Source: Bacteroidota bacterium | Lineage (GTDB): Bacteria; Bacteroidota; Bacteroidia; Chitinophagales; Chitinophagaceae | Length of the DNA stretch: 64,000 nucleotides | Direction: 5' to 3' | Assembly: GCA_030706685.1 (NCBI GenBank) | Contig: JAUZOA010000012.1 | Span: 1-64,000 of the forward strand | Part shown: in pieces, positions 55,559 through 63,926 of the stretch | How positions within the stretch are numbered: the stretch's first letter is position 1 | How the letters are laid out: every line of letters begins with the position of its first letter | The notes under the pieces: model-generated | What the model was told of the DNA's origin: nothing | Databases searched by the model: none | Seen by the model: only the letters and a program-made list of their open reading frames with translations | Program-made: the position numbers and the translations under genes

Positions 55559-56464
55559 TTAATTAAATTGCCCTAAAACCAGTAATACTCCCAGGAAAAT
55601 CAGTAATGAGACCGAAGACAAGGCCAGGATATACTGGGCATTATGATTCATCCGGAACCTTGCGGTAAAAGATTCAAGCAATCCAATGGCTATGGCAAAC
55701 AGTACCTGGATACCAAAGAAAATAGGAATAGTAATGTACAAGGGAAAACTACCCATGAATAGGTTGGCAATTAATGCACCATACATGGCAAATTTCAGGT
55801 TAGTGCCATATACTATCAATCCCAGGTCAAACCCGCTGTTATCGAGGATCATTACTTCATGAACCATGGTGAGTTCCAGGTGAGTTTTAGGATCATCGAT
55901 AGGCATACGGCTGTTTTCAACCATCGTAATCATCGCCAAAACAAATGTCGCCAATACGCCAAGTATATAAGAAATATAAGAGCCGAAATGCAGCGAAGCA
56001 AAAATTTCCTGGAAAGAAGTGTGACCAGTAAGAAGTGCCAAAGAGCCCATCAGGATAAAAAAGGCAGGCTCAGCAAACATGGAAAACAAAGCTTCCCGGC
56101 TCGCACCCATTCCCTCAAAACTGCTGCCGGTATCCAATGCGGAGATAATGCTGAAGAATTTTCCTACTCCCAGCAAATAGGCAAAAAACACAAAATCTCC
56201 TTCGAAAGAGATAAATCCCCTGTATTCGCCAAGAGGAATGACCATAATGGCCATAAGGATGGAAGCAAAATATATACTTGGGGCAACCTGGAAAACAAAG
56301 CTGGTCGTTTTACTGTATACCGCTCCTTTTTTAAACAGCCGGATTACATCCTTCACCGGCTGAAGAATACCCGGACCCCGGCGGCCCGAAGTAATACTCT
56401 TGACCCGGATAATAATACCTGTAAAAAAAAGACTCGCGAGAATAATTAAAATGAAACTTATCAT
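55559..56464 (-). CDS. HyfC/NuoH-like membrane subunit
   Basis: 301 aa with about eight membrane segments. Signature segments are SGRRGPGILQPVKDVIRLFK and ENSRMPIDDPKTHLELTMVH (with E after), which in complex I and group 4 hydrogenases line the quinone or coupling channel next to the large subunit. It is one base after the HyfB-like gene. Conserved charges are intact, unlike the peripheral redox sites. Confidence 0.88.
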   Translation of the reverse strand: MISFILIILASLFFTGIIIRVKSITSGRRGPGILQPVKDVIRLFKKGAVYSKTTSFVFQVAPSIYFASILMAIMVIPLGEYRGFISFEGDFVFFAYLLGVGKFFSIISALDTGSSFEGMGASREALFSMFAEPAFFILMGSLALLTGHTSFQEIFASLHFGSYISYILGVLATFVLAMITMVENSRMPIDDPKTHLELTMVHEVMILDNSGFDLGLIVYGTNLKFAMYGALIANLFMGSFPLYITIPIFFGIQVLFAIAIGLLESFTARFRMNHNAQYILALSSVSLLIFLGVLLVLGQFN

Positions 56465-56465
56465 T

Positions 56466-58493
56466 TTACAGCTTATTTAAAAAATTCAACAATGATTTTA
56501 TGTATTCAAATGCAAAGGGAATCCCCAGCACAAGTGTTATAAAAACTAATCCATAAAGTATATAAAACTGCATGTTCCCGTTTTGTAAAAAAGTAAACCG
56601 GTTAAAGAATTTTTTTAACTGCTGCAAAGGGTAATCAATCAGCCACTCTTCCGTTTTATCATACGGATGGGTTTCCTGCCCGCCTGCTGCCGGGAATACT
56701 CCCTGTATTTCTTTTTTCTTCTTGCGAATGGAAAGAACGGGCTCTGCTAACTTGCGATAGGCACGGATAAACGAACTGGCAGTATACTGCATTTTTTCAG
56801 TAGCCCCGGTATACCCGCAGCCCCATGTAGCATTGACAGGCTGAGGTTTTCTCATAGTGACCCGGCTTTTTATCAAATAGATCAGCCCGGCCAATAACAG
56901 GAAACCGGCTGAACAAATTCCTATCATGAATAAGGCTTCCGCAGCGGGTAATTTACCGGGTTGAAAATTATTACCGGGATTGTAAATGAATAAACCAATG
57001 GGCTTTGAAAGGGCCATCATAAAGCCTTTGGGGAACAAACCGATGGCTGCTATCAAAACCACTACTGCATACATGGGTATTAATTTTCCCCAAACAGCTT
57101 CGCCAGGCAGGTGATGAAAATTATGACGGGGTATGCCGAGAAAAATAGTACCCGTGGCCTTGGTAAAACAAAGAAGGGCGAGGCCTCCTATAAGAGCCAA
57201 CCCGAAAAGGCCAAAAACAATAAATGAAACTAAAGTCTTATCCCCCCCATGAAGACCTGTAAACATTCCATTATAAATAAGGAATTCAGAAATAAACCCA
57301 TTGAATGGCGGAAGACCGCAAATAGCCAGCGAACCAATAAGAAAGAGTATGGCGGTATGTGGCATTCGTTTACTTAATCCTCCAAGTTTTTCTATATCCA
57401 TAGTGTGGGTAGCCTGGTATACATTGCCCGCCCCATAAAATAAAAGCGATTTAAAAAGCGAATGATTTAATGTGTGCAGCAGCGCTCCGGCAAATCCAAG
57501 AACAATCAGCAGGTTGTTCCCCTGCCCCATTCCTATACATCCAAGACCGATCCCCATACCGATGATCCCGATATTTTCGATACTATGATAGGCCAGTAAT
57601 CTTTTCAGGTTGTGCTGGACAATGGCAAGCATCACCCCATAAATCCCGGATAGTAAAGAAATAATTAAAATAACATACCCGATTACCAGGTAATCGCTCC
57701 TGATCAGCAGGAGCATCCGCAGTATACCATAAATACCGATTTTGATAATTACTCCCGACATGATGCCGGATATATGTGAAGGCGCCGCCGGGTGCGCATA
57801 AGGCAACCAGGTATGAAAAGGGACAAACCCCGCTTTAATGGCAAAGCCAACGAAGAAACACATAAATAAAGCAATGCCGGTAAGCAAGGAATTAGAGGCT
57901 GAGAAAAGAGCGATGGCTTTAAAATCATAAGAGTTCATCTTCAACGCTACCCAGATAAAACCCAGGGTAAGAAACATGATGCAGACATGTGATTGGATCA
58001 AAAAATTTATTCCTGCATTTATTGTCTCCATTTTCCGGTGTTCAAAAATGATGAGTATAAAAGAAGTCAGTGCCATCACCTCCCAGGCAATAAGAAATGC
58101 AATACTGTTTTGAAGCACACAAATGCCAAGTAAGCCCGCCTGCAGAAGCATAAAACTGATGCAATGCAGCGACAGGTTAGCCCTTTGTGACCTGTAGGGT
58201 TTCATATACTGCAACCCGTAAAAAGCCCCGGTGATAAAAGTGAAGTTGATCACTAAAATAAACCAGCCCGATAGCGCATCAAACCGTACCGGTATCTTGC
58301 CCGTTACCAATGACCCGCGAAATAAATACTCTGAATCTTGCCCTGCCAGCGCCTTAAGCGCCGGTATACTGCTGAGCAATGCAACAATGACAACCCCCAT
58401 TACAGTAATTATTCCTTTCCATTGCACGTTTACAAACGGAATAAACGCAACCGTGAAAAAAACAATTACTATAAATGCCGCAATAATTGTCAT
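56466..58493 (-). CDS. HyfB/NuoL-like antiporter subunit, copy 2
   Basis: 675 aa, about 14-16 membrane segments plus a C-terminal soluble tail. Proton-pathway residues are Glu138 (AWEVMALTSF), Lys220 (AIKAGFVPFHTWLP) and Lys251 (IIKIGIYGI). The HyfB-specific WGCGY segment occurs near residue 580. Its start overlaps the stop of the preceding gene by one base (TGATG), so translation is coupled. Paralogue of the gene upstream. Confidence 0.88.
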   Translation of the reverse strand: MTIIAAFIVIVFFTVAFIPFVNVQWKGIITVMGVVIVALLSSIPALKALAGQDSEYLFRGSLVTGKIPVRFDALSGWFILVINFTFITGAFYGLQYMKPYRSQRANLSLHCISFMLLQAGLLGICVLQNSIAFLIAWEVMALTSFILIIFEHRKMETINAGINFLIQSHVCIMFLTLGFIWVALKMNSYDFKAIALFSASNSLLTGIALFMCFFVGFAIKAGFVPFHTWLPYAHPAAPSHISGIMSGVIIKIGIYGILRMLLLIRSDYLVIGYVILIISLLSGIYGVMLAIVQHNLKRLLAYHSIENIGIIGMGIGLGCIGMGQGNNLLIVLGFAGALLHTLNHSLFKSLLFYGAGNVYQATHTMDIEKLGGLSKRMPHTAILFLIGSLAICGLPPFNGFISEFLIYNGMFTGLHGGDKTLVSFIVFGLFGLALIGGLALLCFTKATGTIFLGIPRHNFHHLPGEAVWGKLIPMYAVVVLIAAIGLFPKGFMMALSKPIGLFIYNPGNNFQPGKLPAAEALFMIGICSAGFLLLAGLIYLIKSRVTMRKPQPVNATWGCGYTGATEKMQYTASSFIRAYRKLAEPVLSIRKKKKEIQGVFPAAGGQETHPYDKTEEWLIDYPLQQLKKFFNRFTFLQNGNMQFYILYGLVFITLVLGIPFAFEYIKSLLNFLNKL

Positions 58494-60493
58494 CAGATGA
58501 ATTTAAAAATCGTACCCAAGAATATCAGCACAATAAAAAAAATGCCATACAGGATATACATCTGGATTTTGCCGTTTTGGATGAACTGGAAATAATTCAG
58601 GGAGTAAAGAAGCCTGTCAACAATGCCATCAAAAATCCTCGTTACAAAAAAATCATTGTAATGAGATGAATGCCTTCTTTCTGCCGGGAATATTTCATTG
58701 GCGGAAATCTCTTTATACTTCTTTTTTTCAAGGATAAGAAAACTCAGCAACTTTCCCAATGATTTTGAATAGGATTTACCGGTGTACTGCATCTTTGATG
58801 TAGGCACTATATACCCGCATCCCCAGGTTGGGCCCGTCGCTTCCGGGTGTTTACGTGAAATGCTTTTCCTGATAAGGTAGATCAAAACAAGTAACACCAT
58901 AAACAACATAGCGAACTTTCCAATGGCAGATATACCGTTAAGCAATGGAAAGGGAACGGGCGCCCTTCCCCCCGGAGCTACCGGAATAAATTCAAGCACA
59001 ATGTTATTTACGATGGAAAAATAAAACCGGGGAAACAGGCTGATAGAAAGCATGATGATCACCACGAGATATTGCGGCAACCGCATATCCCAGGCAACTT
59101 CCCGGGGTTGCTGTTGCAAATGAGTTCTGGGTGCACCAAGAAATATCGTCCCAAAGCTCTTGGTAAAAGTAAGCATCGAAATTCCCCCTGCCAGGGCTAG
59201 CCCTGCCAGCGAAAATATCAACAAGGTTATCAATGTTATGCCCGTTGACTTAATACCCAGTAACAGGCCGCTATATAAAAGGAATTCTGAAACAAACCCG
59301 TTAAAAGGAGGCAGTCCCCCGATAGCCATGCCCCCAATAAGGAAAAACAAAGCTGTTTGTGGCATAGTATTCACCAGCCCCCCAAGTTTTTCCATATCGC
59401 GGGTATGCGTCTGCTGGTACACAGAACCGGCATTAAAGAAAAGAAGAGATTTATAGAGTGAATGGTTTAAAGTATGTAACAGGGCTCCTGCAAATCCCAA
59501 AACCGCCAACAAAGTATTTCCATTCCCCATTCCTAATAATCCAAGCCCGATACCTATCCCGATAATCCCGATATTTTCAATAGTACAATAGGCGAGCATT
59601 TTTTTAACATCCCGGTGTACTGCTGCATTCAAAATGCCATACAGGCATGTAAGCACAGAAAGAGTAATGATGATTTCACCAATAACGGTATAATCCTGCT
59701 TAAGAAAAAAAATGATCCTGAATATTCCATAGATACCCAGCTTAACAATAACGCCCGACATAATTCCAGAAATATGCGAAGGCGCTGCCGGGTGCGCCTG
59801 TGGCAACCATGAATGTAAAGGGATAAAACCGGCTTTAATGCCAAAGCCGGCAAAAAATAAAAGGAACAACCATAGATTTTGATTGGAAAAGAAGAATTTT
59901 TCAATGGATGAAAACTCAAATGAGCCTTCTGAAAAATAAACCCAGATAAATGCAGCAGCCAGGAAAAGAACCCCGATATGCATTTGTACCAGGTAATTGA
60001 TCCCTGCCTGCAAGGTGGCTTTATTGGAATGATCAAAGATGACAAGAAGAAAAGAGGAAAGGGACATCAATTCCCATACCACCAGGAACGCCAGCCCGTT
60101 TTGCATCATACACACCCAGAGCATAGATGATTGAAAAAGTAAAAACAAGATCCAGTGCATGGAAAGATCAGTCCTTCGCCCCTTATACGATTTCATATAC
60201 CCGATCCCATAAAAAGCGCCATGAATACAGGTTAAATTGATGATGAGGATAAACCAGGAAGACAGGCTGTCTATATGAAAGGTGATATTGCCAAATACAA
60301 GAGTCCCGTTGATAACAACATCCACTGTATCCCCGGTTAATGCTTTAACAGCAGGAATAGACGTTATCGCGGCAATCAGTACTACAAAAATAAAATTGAC
60401 ATTCGCCCTTATTGAAGACGGCAGGAATGGGATTGCAATCATTCCGGTGACGGGTAATAATAAGGCAAAAGAAAGCAACAAAGAGTCCGTCAT
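58493..60493 (-). CDS. HyfB/NuoL-like antiporter subunit, copy 1
   Basis: 666 aa with about 14-16 membrane segments. Glu141 (VVWELMSLSSF), Lys220 (GIKAGFIPLHSWLP) and Lys251 (IVKLGIYGI) match copy 2 position for position. The WGCGY motif (PTWGCGYIVPTSKMQYTG) is also present. First membrane subunit of the operon, 96 bases after a small gene; that gap shows a TAACTTTA-like box but no firm promoter. Confidence 0.88.
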   Translation of the reverse strand: MTDSLLLSFALLLPVTGMIAIPFLPSSIRANVNFIFVVLIAAITSIPAVKALTGDTVDVVINGTLVFGNITFHIDSLSSWFILIINLTCIHGAFYGIGYMKSYKGRRTDLSMHWILFLLFQSSMLWVCMMQNGLAFLVVWELMSLSSFLLVIFDHSNKATLQAGINYLVQMHIGVLFLAAAFIWVYFSEGSFEFSSIEKFFFSNQNLWLFLLFFAGFGIKAGFIPLHSWLPQAHPAAPSHISGIMSGVIVKLGIYGIFRIIFFLKQDYTVIGEIIITLSVLTCLYGILNAAVHRDVKKMLAYCTIENIGIIGIGIGLGLLGMGNGNTLLAVLGFAGALLHTLNHSLYKSLLFFNAGSVYQQTHTRDMEKLGGLVNTMPQTALFFLIGGMAIGGLPPFNGFVSEFLLYSGLLLGIKSTGITLITLLIFSLAGLALAGGISMLTFTKSFGTIFLGAPRTHLQQQPREVAWDMRLPQYLVVIIMLSISLFPRFYFSIVNNIVLEFIPVAPGGRAPVPFPLLNGISAIGKFAMLFMVLLVLIYLIRKSISRKHPEATGPTWGCGYIVPTSKMQYTGKSYSKSLGKLLSFLILEKKKYKEISANEIFPAERRHSSHYNDFFVTRIFDGIVDRLLYSLNYFQFIQNGKIQMYILYGIFFIVLIFLGTIFKFI

Positions 60494-60589
60494 AGATATC
60501 TGGTATAAAAATTACGTTCATCCGCCCGGCAGTCACCCATTGTCAACCTCTATAAAGTTATGTATATCTTTCAATTCCTCTTCCTCCTG

Positions 60590-60886
60590 TTATTCCACTT
60601 TCTCCCGGTTAGCATTCATTTGTCTTAAATAATTCAGGCCATGCCGGATATTACGTTTCCTGGGTGAATCGATATTTTGCTCTGAAAGTTTTTTTAACTC
60701 GCTTTGCAATATGTGCAGGTAAATAATAACCAGGTACCTGAAAAGATCATTTTCGGGAAATTGTTCAACAGAACGGTTGATGATCTGCTCGACTTCATAC
60801 TCATCAACTGCTTTTTCCAACTCATGAAGAACCGTCTCTTTGTATTCTTCAATCATCATAAATTTGCGTTTCAATTCATATATCAA
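60590..60886 (-). CDS. Small helical protein, operon member (98 aa)
   Basis: 98 aa, largely helical and charged (VLHELEKAVDEYEVEQIINR). No signal peptide, cysteine or named domain. It overlaps the next upstream gene by 11 bases, so it is translated with it. An alternative ATG at 60859 (MMIEEYKETVL) is also plausible. Probably an accessory or assembly factor for the membrane complex (inference from position only). Confidence 0.7.
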   Translation of the reverse strand: MIYELKRKFMMIEEYKETVLHELEKAVDEYEVEQIINRSVEQFPENDLFRYLVIIYLHILQSELKKLSEQNIDSPRKRNIRHGLNYLRQMNANREKVE

Positions 60887-61181
60887 TAGTCTTCATCCAG
60901 CTTTTCCAATAGGGCATCTTCAAAAGAGTGTCCACGAAACCTGCGGCGTACCGGTAGTTAGTATGATCAGCATTGCCCTGGCTTGTTTCTAACGCGTTAG
61001 TTAACCAGGCCGAAAGTTTTTTCAGGTACAGGATGATGTTTTCGTCTGTCAAATCATGGTCAAGCAACTTCCTGACATTACTTATTATTATCTTTTCACA
61101 ATCTAAATACCCTTCCACATGCTTTAGCCGGCCGGTGATTTCGGTTGTCTCCAGATCAAAATCAATGAACATATATTCCAA
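60876..61181 (-). CDS. Small helical protein, operon member (101 aa)
   Basis: 101 aa, helical, with one cysteine (DCEKIIISNVRKLLDHDLTD). Not recognised. It ends inside the start of the 98-aa gene and begins 14 bases after the methyltransferase gene. Soluble; possibly a partner of the 98-aa protein. Confidence 0.7.
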   Translation of the reverse strand: MEYMFIDFDLETTEITGRLKHVEGYLDCEKIIISNVRKLLDHDLTDENIILYLKKLSAWLTNALETSQGNADHTNYRYAAGFVDTLLKMPYWKSWMKTIDI

Positions 61182-61195
61182 TCTCCTTTATTAAA

Positions 61196-61855
61196 TTATA
61201 TTTTAACCCAAAATTTCAGCACATTACTCATTTCCTCGCCCACGATATGATACCCCGGCGGAATTTCGTCTTCAAGGCTATGATAAGTCACCAGCCGGGT
61301 GCCGTCCGGCATTTGCTCCAGTTGTTTGTATAAATAACGGCAGTAATAATTATACAGTTCGCCGGAATAATCGATGCTGTCATCAATTTTGTCCGTACCG
61401 GCTAAATTCTCATAAAACGCATTGAAAAAATAGAAATGGTGATAATTCTTAAAATCTAACTGGGTGAAATTCCCGTGAATAAAAGAAACGTTTTCCAGGT
61501 GAAGCAGTTCCTTTGCGGTTTCTGCATGCCTGATCAGGCTTTTCCTTTGTTCAATACCATAATAAAATGCCCCAGGTTTATAATAGGATGCACCCAGGCA
61601 AAACTTTCCGACACCGCTGCCGATATCCAAAATTCTTACATTGTCTTCAGCAGCTAAAAAATCGGCTGCTTTTTGCGCAACGTGTAATGGCGTCCAGTGC
61701 CGGTGGGTTAATCCCTGTATGGGCAAAGGATAAAGCTGGTCAAAATGTTCATCTGAAGCAAACCACTTTTCTGCCAGCATTCCTTTTCCGGGCAAAGACA
61801 CAAGATTTTTCCTGTATATTCCCCTGTCGTTATTTTGCATATTTATCTTTGCCAT
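61196..61855 (-). CDS. SAM-dependent methyltransferase, operon member
   Basis: 219 aa (a second ATG at 61840 would give 214). SAM-binding motif ILDIGSGVGKFCLGA, acidic YYGIEQRKSLI, and a later FYFFNAFYENL motif IV. It overlaps the GcvH-like gene upstream by 11-26 bases, so the two are coupled. Its target could be the complex itself or the GcvH-like protein; nothing in the sequence decides this. Confidence 0.85.
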   Translation of the reverse strand: MAKINMQNNDRGIYRKNLVSLPGKGMLAEKWFASDEHFDQLYPLPIQGLTHRHWTPLHVAQKAADFLAAEDNVRILDIGSGVGKFCLGASYYKPGAFYYGIEQRKSLIRHAETAKELLHLENVSFIHGNFTQLDFKNYHHFYFFNAFYENLAGTDKIDDSIDYSGELYNYYCRYLYKQLEQMPDGTRLVTYHSLEDEIPPGYHIVGEEMSNVLKFWVKI

Positions 61856-62237
61856 TCATCTGGTATTGTTTGGGCAGCAGAAGGTCTTTTCGCTCATAAG
61901 GCTGTGACGGAACAATCTTTGCAATCCAACCACTGCTTTCAGCGTAGCGCAACAAATTATTTGAATTGCCCGGTAGTAATGTATCATTCACCTGTACTAC
62001 TTTCCCGTCAACCGGCATATGCGCTTCCACCTGGTAATCGTTATACAGGATCGTGGCAATCACATCACCCCGCTTCTTAAAGCCGGAGGGTTCATTAAAC
62101 GTTACCTGGTGAATTTCTTTGAACCCCAGAAGCTTAAAACTGCAAACTCCTACAAAAGCAACAGTACCCTGGAAATCAATCCACTCATGGTCGTTGGTGT
62201 AATAGAGGTCTTTTTTTGATAATTTTTCGTTATTCAT
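61830..62237 (-). CDS. GcvH-like protein without lipoyl lysine
   Basis: 135 aa. The glycine-cleavage H-protein fold is clear: YYTNDHEWIDFQGTVAFVGV at the start and HMPVDGKVVQVNDTL for the second half of the hammerhead. At the position of the lipoylated lysine (ESVKA in true GcvH) the sequence reads NDYQV, with Asp67 aligned to that lysine. So it cannot carry lipoate in the known way. First gene of the hydrogenase-like operon; its start is four bases after a TAGCTTTG box. Confidence 0.85.
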   Translation of the reverse strand: MNNEKLSKKDLYYTNDHEWIDFQGTVAFVGVCSFKLLGFKEIHQVTFNEPSGFKKRGDVIATILYNDYQVEAHMPVDGKVVQVNDTLLPGNSNNLLRYAESSGWIAKIVPSQPYERKDLLLPKQYQMNGKDKYAK

Positions 62238-62241
62238 GCTG

Positions 62242-62249
62242 CAAAGCTA
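62242..62249 (-). promoter_or_regulatory. TAnnTTTG -7 box of the hydrogenase-like operon
   Basis: TAGCTTTG on the minus strand, four bases before the ATG at 62237. The -33 position is only T-rich (TTTACC). Suggests a leaderless message and dependence on an activator. Confidence 0.5.
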
Positions 62250-62278
62250 TTCCGCCTTTAACCGCGGCACGGTAAATC

Positions 62279-62309
62279 TTATCAATTGAAAAAGTGAATT
62301 TTATCAATT
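62279..62309. promoter_or_regulatory. Candidate operator: direct repeat TTATCAATT x2
   Basis: TTATCAATT at 62279-62287 and 62301-62309, start-to-start distance 22 bases (two helical turns), between the divergent hydrogenase-like operon and the Crp/Fnr gene. Plausible binding site for that regulator; not a textbook FNR box. Confidence 0.4.
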
Positions 62310-62319
62310 TTTTAAAGAC

Positions 62320-62327
62320 TAAATTTG
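62320..62327 (+). promoter_or_regulatory. TAnnTTTG -7 box of the Crp/Fnr gene
   Basis: TAAATTTG eight bases before the ATG at 62336; GTG instead of TTG lies 23 bases upstream. Confidence 0.5.
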
Positions 62328-62335
62328 CGGCTGGA

Positions 62336-63043
62336 ATGAGTATAAAGGGCATTTTTCCTATCGATAAATGGGATTTTAAAAGCGAATCCATATTGACGGA
62401 TTTACCATCCGATGACTTTGAGTTGCTGACAGCTAATAAAACAGAACAGGTTTATAAAAAAGGAGAAATCATTTTCAGGGAGGGGGCTTACCCGTCTGGT
62501 ATATTTTATATTATAGAAGGCAAAGTAAAAAAATACAAATTAGATAAAGACGGAGGAGAACATATTATTTATGTAGCTAACACCGGCGAACTATTCGGTT
62601 ATCATGCCATACTTGCAGAGGACCGTTACCCCGACTCAGCCGCTGCAATAGAAGAAAGCAGGGTCGCGTTTGTGCCAAAAGAAGATTTTTTAGAAACATT
62701 GGAACAGTCAGAAGTATTAAGCAAGCGGTTACTAAAAACACTGAGCCATGAATTTGCCGTATTGGCCAATAGCCTGACAATGTTTGCCCAAAAATCTGTC
62801 AGGGAAAGATTGGCTCTTCAATTAATCGTGCTTCGTGAAAAATACAAAGTGAATTTCCACCCCGGTATGTCCGTTGAGATTAATATGAGTCGCAATGACC
62901 TGGCCAGCCTGGTAGGAACGGGAAGGGAAAATGTCGTAAGAATCCTGACCGAATTTAAAGAAGAAGGTATCCTGGAAACAAAAGGCAGGAAAATAATTGT
63001 GCATGATATTAATAAGCTTATTGCTATTACAAATTATAAATAA
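62336..63043 (+). CDS. Crp/Fnr-family transcriptional regulator
   Basis: 235 aa from the ATG at 62336 (MSIKGIFPIDKWDF); a GTG at 62294 is open but would overlap the promoter region. Cyclic-nucleotide-type sensor domain (YKKGEIIFREGAYPSGIFYI) and a C-terminal winged helix with the FNR-type recognition helix SRNDLASLVGTGRENVVRIL. The protein has no cysteine at all, so it cannot sense oxygen by an Fe-S cluster. It is divergent from the hydrogenase-like operon and likely controls it. Confidence 0.88.
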   Translation: MSIKGIFPIDKWDFKSESILTDLPSDDFELLTANKTEQVYKKGEIIFREGAYPSGIFYIIEGKVKKYKLDKDGGEHIIYVANTGELFGYHAILAEDRYPDSAAAIEESRVAFVPKEDFLETLEQSEVLSKRLLKTLSHEFAVLANSLTMFAQKSVRERLALQLIVLREKYKVNFHPGMSVEINMSRNDLASLVGTGRENVVRILTEFKEEGILETKGRKIIVHDINKLIAITNYK

Positions 63044-63062
63044 ACTTTCATAGTAACGTTTC

Positions 63063-63392
63063 ATGAATATCGCTTCTTTCCTTTTCGAAACACTTGACTG
63101 GTCATTGGTTCCAAAGACAGAACATAAAGGCGAGACCGGCATGGCTTACTGGCAAACCAAAATGGTAAACAATATCCGTGTAAGAATGGTGGAATATTCA
63201 GCAGGCTACAAAGCGGACCACTGGTGCAGTAAGGGTCATATTCTTTATTGTATGGAAGGGGAAATGAATACCGAACTGGAAGATGGACGCGTATTTCAAC
63301 TCCGCAAAGGCATGTGTTATTTTGTGGGTGATAATAACGAAGCCCATCAAAGCTCCACTCCGACAGGCTGCAAGTTATTTATTGTCGACTAG
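63063..63392 (+). CDS. DHCW-motif cupin protein
   Basis: 109 aa, one small cupin barrel. Metal-binding segment ADHWCSKGHILYCMEGEMNT and second motif FVGDNNEAHQSS. Called 'DHCW motif cupin' in annotations; its function is not known. It follows the Crp/Fnr gene by 19 bases, so it is probably co-transcribed. Confidence 0.85.
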   Translation: MNIASFLFETLDWSLVPKTEHKGETGMAYWQTKMVNNIRVRMVEYSAGYKADHWCSKGHILYCMEGEMNTELEDGRVFQLRKGMCYFVGDNNEAHQSSTPTGCKLFIVD

Positions 63393-63395
63393 TGT

Positions 63396-63896
63396 CTATA
63401 CCCGCTCGTCCGCGCTCGGCCCATACATACCCGGCACAGCCACATTCAATAACCGGAGATAAACAGATAGCTGGCCCCGGTGATGAATCAAATGGCTGAA
63501 TGTCCATCCGCGGATAGCCGCTTTCTTCGGAAGCTGGGACATCACCTGCCCCGCATTTCTCACCGTCCAGGTTTTAGTAAAATCATCATCGCTCATAGAA
63601 GATAAATCTTCTATGGCTTTATCCAGGTAAGTTTGAAATATTTCTAACAGCTCCCGGGTTGAAGCAGCCGTACGGGGTTTAAATTTATAATCTTTAGCAA
63701 AATCAAAATCATCAATATGTATGATATCGGAGGCCCAATGAGGAATTTCAGCAATATGTGTGGCGAGCCGCCCGATCGTCATTGATTTTTCATGTGGCTT
63801 CCATTCTTTCTGATCCAGGGGAACGCGTTCCAGCATTTTCTTTGTTAAAGAACTCTCATGTTTTAACTCAGCGATAAGCGCGTCTTTGATTGCCAT
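63396..63896 (-). CDS. DinB-family protein
   Basis: 166 aa, four-helix DinB/YfiT-like fold. Metal-binding histidines are in THIAEIPHW and in SHLIHHRGQLSVYLRL. Members include thiol transferases and proteins of unknown role. It lies 30 bases downstream of the partial gene at the right edge and convergent with the cupin gene. Confidence 0.88.
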   Translation of the reverse strand: MAIKDALIAELKHESSLTKKMLERVPLDQKEWKPHEKSMTIGRLATHIAEIPHWASDIIHIDDFDFAKDYKFKPRTAASTRELLEIFQTYLDKAIEDLSSMSDDDFTKTWTVRNAGQVMSQLPKKAAIRGWTFSHLIHHRGQLSVYLRLLNVAVPGMYGPSADERV

Positions 63897-63926
63897 GATA
63901 ATTTTTGTTTATAATTTTAAAAATAG

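Noticed and set aside
51190-60493. A working [NiFe] hydrogenase or formate hydrogenlyase
   Set aside because: All NiFe cysteines and most proximal-cluster ligands are missing, and no Hyp maturation or formate dehydrogenase gene is present.
51190-60493. Ordinary complex I (nuo operon)
   Set aside because: NuoE, F, G, I and J are missing and the subunits resemble HyfB, C, E, F and G rather than Nuo.
61830-62237. Glycine cleavage H protein (gcvH)
   Set aside because: The lipoyl lysine is missing and no gcvT or gcvP gene is near.
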